Positions 50,552 through 59,236 of a stretch of DNA of 64,000 bases are shown here, in pieces (within the stretch, counting starts at the first letter, position 1; the number at the start of each line of letters is the position of its first letter). The position numbers were made by a program, and so were the translations under genes. The notes below the pieces were generated by a model that did no database searches, was not told where the DNA came from, and worked only from the letters and a program-made list of their open reading frames with translations. The DNA is from Amycolatopsis mediterranei (lineage in GTDB: Bacteria; Actinomycetota; Actinomycetes; Mycobacteriales; Pseudonocardiaceae). Location of the stretch: the NCBI RefSeq assembly GCF_026017845.1, contig NZ_CP100416.1:92722-156721 (forward strand). The letters run 5' to 3'.

Positions 50552-52359
50552 CAGAAATTGGAAATCACGGAGGTGAACACCTGGTTGATCGAGTCCGGTT
50601 TGGACGAATCGTACTCCGATCCCGCGGTCGCTTCGGCGATCTGCTTCAGCACGTTCTGATCGGCGTCGCCGCCGTAGGCGATCGTGAACAGCCGGACCGA
50701 CTCCGCGTTGCCCTCCGGCCGCAGCTGCGGCACCAGGTGGTCGAGGTCGACGCCGCCGGGGTCCTCGTTGCGGCCGTCGGTGAGCACCACGACCGCGTTG
50801 ATCGCCGACGGGTCGAGGTGCGCCTTCAGGTACTCGTACGCGGCCAGCGACGAGTCGTACAGCCCCGTGCCGGACTGGGGCGTCAGCCCGCTCAGCCGCG
50901 ACGCCAGCGTCTCCTTGCCGTTGCTGCCGAGCGGCTGCACCGGGAGCAGTTCCTGGTAGTCCTTGTCGCCGTCGAGGTGGGTGGCGAACTGCCAGAGCCC
51001 GACCTGGTCCCGGGGCACGAACTGGCCGAGCGAGTCGATCGCGGCCTGCTTGGCCAGGTCGATCTTGCTCTTGCCGGTGCCCTTCACCTCGTCGCCCATC
51101 GAGCCCGAGACGTCCACGACCAGTAGCACGTTCGCCTTCTTGCGCAGGTCGGTCCACGTCGTCAGCAGCTTCGCCAGCACCGTCGGCGACGGCGGCTGCA
51201 GGAAGCTGATCTTCGCGTCCGGCTGGACGCCGTTCGCGGTGCTCGCCTGCGGACCCGGCTTCCCGTCGAACGACCGGAAGCCCAGCGCGGCGAACCGCTG
51301 CTGCGTCTCCGGCCCGCGCAGGTAGCCGAGGAAGTCCGCGGCGATCTGCTTGCGCGTCGGGTCGGCCCAGTTCAGCGTGACGAACGGGTGATCAGAGTTG
51401 AGCGTGCCGTCCGCCGGGTAGATCGCGACGATCGGCACCTTCGGCGGCGCGTGCTGGCCGACCTTCGCCGGGTCGTTCGTCGGGTTGCCCTGGTTGTAGC
51501 CGATCAGCGAGCTCTCCTCGACGGTCACCGCCGAGATGTAGGACAGCGCCGCACCGCGGTCGTCGGCCTTCTGCAGGTTGGTCAAGAAGGTCAGCGTGTT
51601 GTCGCCGTAGTGCACGATCGCCTGCTCGATGTTCGAGACGAATTGCTTGGCCTCGGGCTTCTCGAGCGCGGCCGCGGTGAGGTCGGACGACGTGCCGGTG
51701 GCCGCGTAGTACGCGCCGATGGTGGCGTTCAGCCCCGCGGTCGAGATGTTCGGGTTCGTCTTGCCGAGCCGGAACTTGCCCCACTCCGGGTGGCCGTACT
51801 TCGCCCAGCCCGCCGGGTCGGTGGCCAGCGCCGTGATGTCCTTCCAGCCGAGCGGCTTCGCCGGCCAGCCCAGCGCTTCGGCCATCGGCTTCGGCATGGC
51901 GATGGTCAGCGGCGAGTTCGCGATCGACTGCGGGTCGCCGTCCGGCACGATCGACGCCGAATCGCCCTTGGCGTTGACGCGCAGCAGGTTGACCCAGCCG
52001 CTCGCGGCCGGCGTCCAGACATCGGGGCGCGGCCCGTCCGTGGCCTCGTTCCAGCCGTTCGCCAGTGCCTGCATCGCCACGCCCGAAGACTTCGACTTCA
52101 CGATCACGTCGACGCAGTGGCCGGCGACGGACCGCCCGGAGTAGGCCTTCGCGGCTTCTTGGACGATGCCGACCTTTTCCGGTGAAGAAGCGACGTTGAG
52201 CGCGATCGCGTCCGCGCCCGAGCATTTCGGCGCGTCGGCGTCGTCGCTCGAACCGCTGGTCCAGTACCGGATTCCGATGATCAGCGCGATGGCGACCACG
52301 ATCGCGGCCAGGAAGGGGAGGATTTTTCTCCGGCGCCGTGCTGGTTGGGAATTGATCAT
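50551..52359 (-). CDS. Membrane-anchored substrate-binding plus vWA domain protein
   Basis: The 602-residue protein has an N-terminal membrane anchor (~12-32, ILPFLAAIVVAIALIIGIRYW). An extracellular periplasmic-binding-protein-like domain follows (~45-385, with LNVASSPEKVGIVQEAAKAYSG and SPLTIAMPKPMAEALG). The C-terminal von Willebrand A domain (~408-600) keeps an intact MIDAS: DVSGSMGDE, TGLYDSS and VVLTDGRNEDPGGVD. Substrate-binding and vWA domains in one chain occur in tellurite/YfbK-like or transporter-associated loci, but no permease is adjacent. A 12-bp inverted repeat lies just upstream. Confidence 0.88.
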   Translation of the reverse strand: MINSQPARRRRKILPFLAAIVVAIALIIGIRYWTSGSSDDADAPKCSGADAIALNVASSPEKVGIVQEAAKAYSGRSVAGHCVDVIVKSKSSGVAMQALANGWNEATDGPRPDVWTPAASGWVNLLRVNAKGDSASIVPDGDPQSIANSPLTIAMPKPMAEALGWPAKPLGWKDITALATDPAGWAKYGHPEWGKFRLGKTNPNISTAGLNATIGAYYAATGTSSDLTAAALEKPEAKQFVSNIEQAIVHYGDNTLTFLTNLQKADDRGAALSYISAVTVEESSLIGYNQGNPTNDPAKVGQHAPPKVPIVAIYPADGTLNSDHPFVTLNWADPTRKQIAADFLGYLRGPETQQRFAALGFRSFDGKPGPQASTANGVQPDAKISFLQPPSPTVLAKLLTTWTDLRKKANVLLVVDVSGSMGDEVKGTGKSKIDLAKQAAIDSLGQFVPRDQVGLWQFATHLDGDKDYQELLPVQPLGSNGKETLASRLSGLTPQSGTGLYDSSLAAYEYLKAHLDPSAINAVVVLTDGRNEDPGGVDLDHLVPQLRPEGNAESVRLFTIAYGGDADQNVLKQIAEATAGSEYDSSKPDSINQVFTSVISNF

Positions 52360-52367
52360 CGAATCCT

Positions 52368-52414
52368 CCCCGTTCCGCCACCCGGAGTGCCATTATCCGG
52401 TCGGCGGAACGGGG
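52368..52414. repeat. 12-bp inverted repeat between hmgA stop and SBP-vWA start
   Basis: CCCCGTTCCGCC (52368-52379) and GGCGGAACGGGG (52403-52414) are perfect complements with a 23-base spacer. On the minus strand it could terminate hmgA; its distal arm abuts the ribosome binding site of the vWA gene, so it could also control that gene. Confidence 0.6.
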
Positions 52415-52439
52415 CCGGGGCCGCGTTGCCGAAACTTGA

Positions 52440-53612
52440 CTATGTCTTAGGGCCGCGGCGGGACCACGTCCACGCGTAACCGGGGTCTTCGGACGCGTCG
52501 GCGGCCTCGCCGAGCTCCAGCGGCGCGAACGTGTCGACCATGACCGCGGTCTCGTCGAAGAACTCCGCGCCGATCGACGCCTCCGCCGCGCCCGGCTGCG
52601 GGCCGTGCGTGAAGCCGGACGGGTGCAGCGAGAGCGAGCCGATCCCGATCCCCGAGCCCTTCCGGGCCTCGTAGTTGCCGCGGACGTAGAACATCAGCTC
52701 GTCGGAGTCGACGTTCGCGTGGTTGTACGGCACCGGGATCGCGCCCTCGTGGTAGTCGACCTTCCGCGGGCAGAAGGAGCAGACGACGAAGTTCGGGCCC
52801 TCGAACGTCTGGTGCACCGGCGGCGGCTGGTGGACGCGGCCGGTGATCGGCTCGAAGTCGTCGATGTTGAACACCCACGGGTAGAGGCAGCCGTCCCAGC
52901 CGACGACGTCGAAGGGGTGCGTCGCGTACGTGTAGCGGGTCAGCCCGGCGCGGTGGCGCACGAGCACCTCGACGTCCTCGCCGTCTTCCAGTAGCGGCTC
53001 CGACGGCCCGCGGATGTCGCGCTCGCAGTACGGCGAGTGCTCCAGGAACTGGCCCTTCGCCGACAGGTAGCGCTTGGGCGGCCCGATGTGGCCGCGCGCT
53101 TCGAGGGTGAAGAGGTTGACCTCGCCGTGGGGGACGACCCGGTAGGTGCAGGACGTCGGGATGACGACGTAGTCGCCGTCGCCGACCTCCAGCCTGCCGT
53201 AGATCGTCTCGAAGGTCGCGGAGCCGCCGTGGACGTAGAACAGCTCGTCGCCGGCCGCGTTGCGGTACAGCGGGCTGGGCGCGGTCGCCGTGACGAACCC
53301 GATGGTGACGTCGGAGTTGCCGAACAGCCGGCGCCGGTCGGTCACCGCGTCGGCTTCGCCGCCGAACTTGAGGTCCCGGGTCTGGAACGCCCGCGGCTTG
53401 AGCGGGTGGTTCGGGGTGAGCGAGCCGCGGTCCTCCTCGACCGCGACGGCGTCGACGATCGCCGTCGGCAGGCCGCGGTGGTAGAGCAGCGCGGAGTCGG
53501 CGGAGAAGCCCTCGACGCCCATCAGCTCTTCGGCGTAGAGGCCGCCGTCCGGCTTCCGGAACGCGGTGTGCCGCTTGCGCGGGAGCTCGCCTACTCGCCG
53601 GTAGTAAGGCAT
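52440..53612 (-). CDS. hmgA: Homogentisate 1,2-dioxygenase
   Basis: The 390-residue cupin dioxygenase opens the ring of homogentisate in tyrosine/phenylalanine breakdown. Characteristic segments are the N-terminal cupin GDELFYVHGGSATFETIYG, THPFDVVGWDGCLYPWVFNIDDFEPITGRVHQPPPVHQTF, and the iron-site region with PVPYNHANVDSDELMFYVRG and LHPSGFTHGPQPGA. ATG 53612 follows AGAAGGGG. The fumarylacetoacetase and isomerase genes of the pathway are not in the window. It is divergent from a two-gene unit ending in an IclR regulator. Confidence 0.93.
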   Translation of the reverse strand: MPYYRRVGELPRKRHTAFRKPDGGLYAEELMGVEGFSADSALLYHRGLPTAIVDAVAVEEDRGSLTPNHPLKPRAFQTRDLKFGGEADAVTDRRRLFGNSDVTIGFVTATAPSPLYRNAAGDELFYVHGGSATFETIYGRLEVGDGDYVVIPTSCTYRVVPHGEVNLFTLEARGHIGPPKRYLSAKGQFLEHSPYCERDIRGPSEPLLEDGEDVEVLVRHRAGLTRYTYATHPFDVVGWDGCLYPWVFNIDDFEPITGRVHQPPPVHQTFEGPNFVVCSFCPRKVDYHEGAIPVPYNHANVDSDELMFYVRGNYEARKGSGIGIGSLSLHPSGFTHGPQPGAAEASIGAEFFDETAVMVDTFAPLELGEAADASEDPGYAWTWSRRGPKT

Positions 53613-53640
53613 CGACGTCCCCTTCTGGCGTGTCCGTTGT

Positions 53641-53669
53641 GCGAACGATTTTGTCCTGATGTCGTACGC
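53641..53669. promoter_or_regulatory. Candidate IclR operator
   Basis: GCGAACGA (53641-53648) and TCGTACGC (53662-53669) form an imperfect inverted repeat (7 of 8 positions) with a 13-base spacer in the hmgA/53677 divergent gap. Size and place suit an IclR-type regulator such as the one at 54549. Confidence 0.5.
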
Positions 53670-53676
53670 TACTAGC

Positions 53677-54552
53677 GTGTCAGTCGTGTCAAGCGCTGTG
53701 GAACTCACGCCCCCCGGCCCCCGTGGAATTCCTCCCCTGTTCGCGAGGCTCGTCGACGACTCGGCGCTCTTCCCTCCAGGCGATGCGGCCATGCCCGAAG
53801 CGCTGCGCGCGCACTTCGCCGGCCGGGACTCCGAACACGCCGGTGTACTGGGGGTTTTCCTCTGCCAGGCGTCGCGGCTGCCCGAGCTCATCACCGAGCT
53901 GATCAAGATCAAACCGAAGCAGCCGCTGCCGCTTTCGCTGATCATCGACACCGGCCTCGGCGGTGTCCCGAAGGCCATCTCGATCGTCGAGTCGCGCAGT
54001 GAGCTGCTCGCGTTGCGGATGGTCGAGATGCCCGCGCCCTCGGACGTCGACGAGGTGTGGCTGGAGCGCGTCTCCGAGTTCGTCCCCGAGGACGTCATCC
54101 GGGTGGTCGAGCCGCGGCGCGGCGTCGGCTGGCTCGAGGGCGTCCGGAAGGTGATCGAGCACGGCAGCTGGCCGAAGATCCGCTGCGGCGGGCAGGCCGG
54201 TGAGAACTTCCCCAGCGTCGACGAGGTGGCGGACTTCCTCGCCGTCGTCAGCGGGTCCGCCGGGGCGTCGTTCAAGGCGACCAACAGCCTGCACCGCGCG
54301 GTCCGGCACACCGACCCGGGCACCGGCTTCGTGCACCACGGCTTCCTCAACCTGCTCGTCGCCTCGGCGCGCAGCCTGGCCGGTGGCGACGTCCGGGCGG
54401 CGCTGGAGTCGACCGACGCCCAGGCGCTGGCCGACGAGGCCCGGGCGCTGTCCGAGCCGGCCGCGAAAGCCGTGCGGGCGCTCTTCGCGTCCTACGCGGC
54501 GGCGTCGTTCGAGCAGCCCGTCGCCGACATGGGCGAACTCGGCTTGCTGTGA
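53677..54552 (+). CDS. Unknown protein of the homogentisate locus
   Basis: The 291-residue soluble protein (start GTG 53677) has alternating helix/strand character (LSLIIDTGLGGVPKAISIVES, VIRVVEPRRGVGWLEGVRKVIEHG, KIRCGGQAGENFPSVDEVADFLAVV), suggesting a TIM-barrel-like fold; GGQAGENFPSVDEVADF reads like a barrel phosphate- or metal-site segment. I do not recognise the family. It is divergent from hmgA and overlaps the IclR start (GTGA), so a role tied to aromatic-acid breakdown is likely but unspecified. Confidence 0.78.
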   Translation: MSVVSSAVELTPPGPRGIPPLFARLVDDSALFPPGDAAMPEALRAHFAGRDSEHAGVLGVFLCQASRLPELITELIKIKPKQPLPLSLIIDTGLGGVPKAISIVESRSELLALRMVEMPAPSDVDEVWLERVSEFVPEDVIRVVEPRRGVGWLEGVRKVIEHGSWPKIRCGGQAGENFPSVDEVADFLAVVSGSAGASFKATNSLHRAVRHTDPGTGFVHHGFLNLLVASARSLAGGDVRAALESTDAQALADEARALSEPAAKAVRALFASYAAASFEQPVADMGELGLL

Positions 54553-55193
54553 CCAGCCGGGAGGGGTCGCTGACGCTCGACCGCGGCTTGGCGCTGCTGC
54601 AGGCAGTGGCCGACGCCGGCGGCGACGCGGCGACCATCTCCGAGCTGGCGGTGGCCATCGGGGCCAGCCGCGCGGCCGTCTACCGGCTGCTCGTGCCGCT
54701 GTCCGAACGCGGCCTGGTCTGGCGGGACGGCACGAAGGTCCGGCTCGGCGTCGGGCTGCTCCGGCTGGCCGGGCAGGTGCTCCCGCAGCTGCGGGACGCG
54801 GCGGGCCCGGTGCTGCGCGAGCTGGCCGAGAAGGTCGGCGCGACCGCGCACCTGTCGGTCGCCCAGGGGACGCAAGCGCTTGCGGTGGCCGTCGTCGAGC
54901 CGTCGTGGACGAGTTTTCACGTCGCCTACCGCGTCGGCAGCCGGCACCAGCTGACCGCCGGTGCGGCGGGCAAGGCGATGACCCTGCGTCCCGGCGGCGA
55001 CGGCTGGGTGACGTCGGCGGGCGAGCTCCAAGCGGGCGCGTCCGGCGTCGCGGCGCCCGTGCGCGGGGTGCCGGGGCTGCGGGCGAGCGTCGGCGTCGTC
55101 TCGATGGAGCCGCTGAAGGCCGCCGAAGTGGGTCCGCAGGTCGTCGCGGCCGCCACCCGGCTGGCCGACATCCTGAAGACGGACGCCCCCTAG
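54549..55193 (+). CDS. IclR-family regulator
   Basis: The 214-residue protein has a winged HTH at the N-terminus (LDRGLALLQAVADAGGDAATISELAVAIGASRAAVYRLLVPLSERGLV) and a shortened IclR effector domain (about 80-214, with TAHLSVAQGTQALAVAVVEP and the HQLTAGAAGKAM loop). Its partner genes and the operator candidate at 53641-53669 suggest control of hmgA by homogentisate or a related aromatic acid. GTG 54549 overlaps the previous stop. It meets the DUF998 gene end-on with a 4-base overlap. Confidence 0.9.
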   Translation: MTSREGSLTLDRGLALLQAVADAGGDAATISELAVAIGASRAAVYRLLVPLSERGLVWRDGTKVRLGVGLLRLAGQVLPQLRDAAGPVLRELAEKVGATAHLSVAQGTQALAVAVVEPSWTSFHVAYRVGSRHQLTAGAAGKAMTLRPGGDGWVTSAGELQAGASGVAAPVRGVPGLRASVGVVSMEPLKAAEVGPQVVAAATRLADILKTDAP

Positions 55194-55852
55194 CGCCGCG
55201 AGACCGCCAGCAGCGGCCGAACCATCGTCAGCAGCAGGGCGACGTCGACGGTGAACAGGAGGCGCTCGAAGAGGCCCAGCGTGATGTCCTGCTGGGCCGG
55301 CCCGAGGACGAGCGTCAGCACGAACCCGCCGAGCACCACGCCGACGCTGGCGAAGCTCGCCGTGGCCAGGCGCCGGATCGTCGTCCGGCGGGGTTCCCAC
55401 GGGCAGCGCTCGCGGTCCTTCTTCGTCAGCACGAACGCGGCCGCGGGCAGCGTGATGAACGCCGTCAGGGCGGCGATGTTGTGGACCTGCCCGGCGAGCG
55501 AACGCGCCTGCCCGTCCGGGTCGACGGGCACCAGCCCGCAGACCAGCAGCCCGGCCGACCAGACGCCGAGCAGCACGCAGACGGCGGTGGTGCCCGGGCG
55601 GTGGGCCTTGGCGATCCCGGCGAGCAGGGCGACCGAGCCGAGGGACAGCGCCAGGCACATCACGCTGAACAGGGGAGCGGCCGAGGAGGTGCCGAGCTTG
55701 CCGTAGACGTACTCGGAGAGCGTCTGCCAGATCGGGCTGACCTGGGCGGACAGCCGCAGGTGCAGGTCGATCGAGATGGTCACGGCGAGGCCGATGCCGC
55801 CGAGCGCGACCCGGCCGTGCAGCGGCGAGACCGCGTTCGAGGGCTTGTTCAC
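55190..55852 (-). CDS. DUF998 membrane protein
   Basis: The 220-residue protein has six helices, starting VALGGIGLAVTISIDLHL and containing PIWQTLSEYVYGKLG, GLLVCGLVPVDPDGQARSLAGQVHNIAALTAFITLPAAAFVL and a final ERLLFTVDVALLLTMVRPLL. This is the DUF998 pattern, found in actinobacterial integral membrane proteins of unknown function. Start GTG 55852 follows AGGGAGAG. Confidence 0.85.
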   Translation of the reverse strand: MNKPSNAVSPLHGRVALGGIGLAVTISIDLHLRLSAQVSPIWQTLSEYVYGKLGTSSAAPLFSVMCLALSLGSVALLAGIAKAHRPGTTAVCVLLGVWSAGLLVCGLVPVDPDGQARSLAGQVHNIAALTAFITLPAAAFVLTKKDRERCPWEPRRTTIRRLATASFASVGVVLGGFVLTLVLGPAQQDITLGLFERLLFTVDVALLLTMVRPLLAVSRR

Positions 55853-55908
55853 CTGGTGCTCTCCCTTTCGTTTCCGAAAGGTTACCGGGTGAACCTGTGA
55901 AAGATCGG

Positions 55909-56508
55909 TCAGAAGGCCAGTTGCACCAAGGCGAACGCCGCGAAACCGGCAAACGCGAACCCGGCGCAGCGCTGGATCAGCTTCGGCTTGATCCGGCTGC
56001 GGATCTTGGCGCCGATGAACACGGCGAGCCCGGCCACCACGACGAGCGCGGTGAAGGCGCCCACACCGACCGCGAAGGGGTTGCCGATCCGGGCGGCGAG
56101 ACTCGCCGTCGCGAGCTGGGAGGCATCGCCCCACTCGGCGGCGAACAGCACGCCGAACGACGTCATCGCGGAGCGGAGGAAGGACTTCGGTGCCGGCCCG
56201 ACACGCGACGCGTCGTCGCCCGCTTCGTCGGCTTTGCTGAATCCCTCGCGAAGGAGCATGAAAGAGCCGAGGCCGAACATCGCGGCGACGACCAGCGAAA
56301 GGACCACGTCCGGTAACAGCGTCAACACGCTGCCGAACGCGACCGCTATGACGCATTGCACGGCGAACGCGGCGCACACCCCGGCGAAAACCGGCCAGCC
56401 GCGGAAACGGGTGGTCAGCACCAGGGTCGCGACGAGCGTCTTGTCCGGCAGTTCCACGGCGAGGACCAGGCCGAACGCACTGATCAGCGTCACCACAGCG
56501 GGAGTCAT
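55909..56508 (-). CDS. GDT1/TMEM165-family cation exporter (UPF0016)
   Basis: The 199-residue protein has six helices and the two hallmark motifs of the family, ELPDKT in helix 1 and EWGDASQ in helix 4, each in one of two homologous halves. Bacterial members export manganese or exchange calcium/manganese for protons. The linker (EGFSKADEAGDDASRVGPAPKS) is cytosolic. The 5' leader contains two adjoining hairpins (56519-56594), which may carry regulation. Confidence 0.92.
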   Translation of the reverse strand: MTPAVVTLISAFGLVLAVELPDKTLVATLVLTTRFRGWPVFAGVCAAFAVQCVIAVAFGSVLTLLPDVVLSLVVAAMFGLGSFMLLREGFSKADEAGDDASRVGPAPKSFLRSAMTSFGVLFAAEWGDASQLATASLAARIGNPFAVGVGAFTALVVVAGLAVFIGAKIRSRIKPKLIQRCAGFAFAGFAAFALVQLAF

Positions 56509-56518
56509 GAGTACTTTT

Positions 56519-56594
56519 CGCCCCTTTCACTGCAACGATAAAGGGGCGATCAGGAAAGCCGCAAGCTGATGGCGAGCGCGAAATTGCCTGATCG
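56519..56594 (-). promoter_or_regulatory. Structured 5' leader of the GDT1-type gene
   Basis: On the minus strand CGATCAGG (56594-56587) can pair with CCTGATCG (56554-56547). Directly after it CGCCCCTTT (56548-56540) can pair with AAAGGGGCG (56527-56519) around a 12-base loop. The two stems overlap by two bases, and the second arm lies at the ribosome binding site. I could not match the yybP-ykoY manganese riboswitch consensus. Confidence 0.4.
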
Positions 56595-56682
56595 GCGGCC
56601 ATGAATTTGGCATCCAGGGGAGTCGCACATATTTTTTCGGTGTGCCGAATTTCCGGTTGTGGCCTGCGGTAGGTTCACCGGC

Positions 56683-57642
56683 ATGGGGTCACAGGCGCGT
56701 GCTGCGCAGGTCGAAGAGGTCATCCGCCGGTTGGAAGCTCACTACGTTTTCCCGGACGTCGCCGCCAAGCTCGCGGAGGTCCTTCGCGCACGCCTCGGCG
56801 AAGGCACGTACGCCGACCTCGGCGACGCGGACTTCGCGACGGCCGTCACAGCGGACCTCCAGTCGGTGAACGACGACAAGCACCTGCGGCTGCGCCACCA
56901 CGCCGGCCCGGTGGCCGAGGACGGTGACGCGGAACACGCGTCGGAGGACTTCCGGCAGACGGCCGAGCTGGAGAACTTCGGGATCGCGTCGGCGCGGCGG
57001 CTCCCGGGCAACGTCGGCTACGTCGACACGACCCTGCTCTACCCCCTCGACCTCGCGGCGGCGGCGGTCTCGGCGGCGATGACGCTGGTCGCGCCGGCCG
57101 ACGCGCTGCTGCTCGACGTGCGCCGCAACCGGGGCGGCACCCCCGACACGAGTGCGTTCCTGCAGAGCTACCTCGTCGACGAGCGGACCCACTACCTCGA
57201 CATCTACGAGCGCGAGGGCGACCTCGTCACCCAGATGTGGACGCTGCCGTACGTCCCGGGCCCGAAGTTCGGCGGCACCAAGCCGATCTGGGTGCTCACC
57301 GGCCCGGCGACGTTCTCCGGCGGCGAAGACCTCGCCTTCTCGCTGCAGCGGCAGGGGCGCGCGAAGACCGTCGGCGAGTCCACCCGGGGCGGCGCCCACC
57401 CGCGTGAACAGTACAAAGTGGACATCTATCTGGACGTGACGGTGTCGATCGCCCGCTCGTACGACCCGAAGTCGGGGGAGAACTGGGAGGGCATCGGCGT
57501 GCGGCCGGACATCCCGGTCGCCGCGGACAAGGCGTTCGACACCGCGTACGAGCTGGCCCTGCGGCACGTCCTCGAGCTCGGCGACGCGGGCCCGCGGCGG
57601 GTCGTGGCGGACGAGGCGCGGGCGGCGCTCGACGAGCTGTAG
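56683..57642 (+). CDS. S41-family (IRBP-like) peptidase
   Basis: The 319-residue protein has an N-terminal helical part (VEEVIRRLEAHYVFPDVAAKLAEVLRARL), then an S41/C-terminal-processing-protease core without a PDZ domain: GNVGYVDTTLLYP, LLLDVRRNRGGTPDTSAFLQSYL, the catalytic Ser in GPATFSGGEDLAFSLQ, and a Lys/Glu-containing REQYKVDIYLDV region. This fits the interphotoreceptor-retinoid-binding-protein-like subgroup. There is no signal peptide. Start ATG 56683; a TTG/GTG-type extension is possible but weaker. Confidence 0.87.
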   Translation: MGSQARAAQVEEVIRRLEAHYVFPDVAAKLAEVLRARLGEGTYADLGDADFATAVTADLQSVNDDKHLRLRHHAGPVAEDGDAEHASEDFRQTAELENFGIASARRLPGNVGYVDTTLLYPLDLAAAAVSAAMTLVAPADALLLDVRRNRGGTPDTSAFLQSYLVDERTHYLDIYEREGDLVTQMWTLPYVPGPKFGGTKPIWVLTGPATFSGGEDLAFSLQRQGRAKTVGESTRGGAHPREQYKVDIYLDVTVSIARSYDPKSGENWEGIGVRPDIPVAADKAFDTAYELALRHVLELGDAGPRRVVADEARAALDEL

Positions 57643-57648
57643 TCACCC

Positions 57649-57678
57649 AGGACGTTGGTCCCGGCCCGGACGGGACCA
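57649..57678. promoter_or_regulatory. DosR-like half palindrome and inverted repeat upstream of cydA
   Basis: AGGAC-GTTG-GTCCC (57650-57663) resembles the DevR/DosR dormancy box GGGAC-TWWA-GTCCC at 11 of 14 positions. TGGTCCCG (57656-57663) also forms a perfect 8-bp inverted repeat with CGGGACCA (57671-57678). Both lie 45-70 bp before the cydA start. Confidence 0.45.
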
Positions 57679-57721
57679 GTTGATCTGGCCGCGGCCGGGC
57701 CCCCGGAGCAGGCTGGACCAC

Positions 57722-59197
57722 GTGGAGGTCCTTGAGCTAGCGCGGTGGCAGTTCGGCATCACCACCGTCTACCACTTCCTGATGGTCCCGCTGACCATCG
57801 GGCTGTCGATCCTGGTCGCGGCGATGCAGACCCGCTGGGTCCGCACCGGCGAGCTGCGGCACCTGAAGATGACCAAGTTCTGGGGCAAGCTGCTGCTGGT
57901 CAACTTCGCCATGGGCGTGGTGACCGGGATCGTGCAGGAGTTCCAGTTCGGGATGAACTGGAGCGCGTACTCCCGCTTCGTCGGCGACGTCTTCGGCGCG
58001 CCGCTGGCGATGGAAGGCCTCGTCGCGTTCTTCGTCGAGTCGACGTTCCTCGGCCTGTGGATCTTCGGCTGGGACCGGCTGCCGAAGAAGGTCCACCTGG
58101 CGTGCGCGTGGGCGTTCTCGCTGGCCACGATGGCGTCGGCGTACTTCATCCTGGCCGCGAACTCGTGGATGCAGCACCCGGTGGGCGTGACGTTCGAGAA
58201 CGGCAAGCCGACCATGAACTCGATCTGGGCGGTGCTGACGAACAACACGGCGCTGGCCGCGATCCCGCACACCCTGGCCGGCGCGTTCTCGGTGGCGGCG
58301 GCCTTCCTGGTCGGCGTCGCGGGCTGGCACCTGTGGCGCCGCGGTGACCATGCCGACGTGTGGCGCTCCTCGCTGCGGCTGGGCGGCTGGGTCGGCGTGG
58401 CGGCGTTCGCGGTCCTCGCGATCACCGGCGACACGCAGGGCAAGCTGATGTTCGAGCAGCAGCCGATGAAGATGGCCTCCGCGGAAGCGTTATGCCATAC
58501 GGAACAGCCGGCGAGCTTCTCGATCATCGCCATCGGTGACGTCGCGGGGTCGAACTGCGAGGACGTCAAGACGTTCAACGTGCCTGCATTGCTGTCGTTC
58601 CTGGCGCACAACGACTTCAAGACCGAGGTCAAGGGCGTCGAGGACCTGATCACCGAGTACCAGGCCAAGTACGGCACGAACTACCCGGACGACCCGGCGC
58701 TGGGTTCGCTGGCGGGCAAGCCGATCGACTACGTGCCCAACCTGCCGGTGACGTACTGGGGCTTCCGCATGATGATCGGCTTCGGCGCGGTCTCGGCGGG
58801 CATCGGCGTCCTGGCTCTGTGGCTGACCCGGCGGGGCCGCGTCCCGGGCAGCCGCTGGTTCCCCTGGCTGGTCCTCGGTGGCGTCGCCACGCCGTTCCTG
58901 GGCAACAGCGCGGGCTGGATCTTCACCGAGATGGGCCGTCAGCCGTTCGTGGTCGTCCCCAACCCGACCGGGGTGGACGGCGTGTGGATGTTCACCGCCC
59001 AAGCCGTGTCGCGGTTGACGACGGGGGAGGTGTGGACCTCCCTGATCGCCCTGACCACGGTGTACGCGGCCCTCGGCGTGGTCGAGCTGTACCTGATGCG
59101 CAAGTACGTCCGCGGCGGCGTCGATGCGGTGATGCCCCCGAAGAAGCCGGACGACTCCGACAAACCGGGCGAGGACACCCTCGCCTTCGCCTACTGA
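57722..59197 (+). CDS. cydA: Cytochrome bd oxidase subunit I
   Basis: The 491-residue quinol oxidase subunit has nine helices. The heme-b595 His is in RWQFGITTVYHFLMVPLTIG, the heme-b558 region in VNFAMGVVTGIVQEFQFGMNW, and the short Q-loop type in MKMASAEALCHTEQPASFS. GRQPFVVVPNPTG in the late part matches the GRQPW segment of other CydA proteins. It reduces oxygen to water at low oxygen levels with high affinity. Start GTG 57722. It is followed by cydB after a 114-bp gap holding DnaA boxes. Confidence 0.96.
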   Translation: MEVLELARWQFGITTVYHFLMVPLTIGLSILVAAMQTRWVRTGELRHLKMTKFWGKLLLVNFAMGVVTGIVQEFQFGMNWSAYSRFVGDVFGAPLAMEGLVAFFVESTFLGLWIFGWDRLPKKVHLACAWAFSLATMASAYFILAANSWMQHPVGVTFENGKPTMNSIWAVLTNNTALAAIPHTLAGAFSVAAAFLVGVAGWHLWRRGDHADVWRSSLRLGGWVGVAAFAVLAITGDTQGKLMFEQQPMKMASAEALCHTEQPASFSIIAIGDVAGSNCEDVKTFNVPALLSFLAHNDFKTEVKGVEDLITEYQAKYGTNYPDDPALGSLAGKPIDYVPNLPVTYWGFRMMIGFGAVSAGIGVLALWLTRRGRVPGSRWFPWLVLGGVATPFLGNSAGWIFTEMGRQPFVVVPNPTGVDGVWMFTAQAVSRLTTGEVWTSLIALTTVYAALGVVELYLMRKYVRGGVDAVMPPKKPDDSDKPGEDTLAFAY

Positions 59198-59236
59198 GGT
59201 GCTGACGATGAGTGTCAACGCGACCACTCTCGCGAG

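Noticed and set aside
56509..56682. yybP-ykoY manganese riboswitch upstream of the GDT1-type gene
   Set aside because: The conserved loop sequences of that riboswitch could not be found on the minus strand; only generic hairpins are present.
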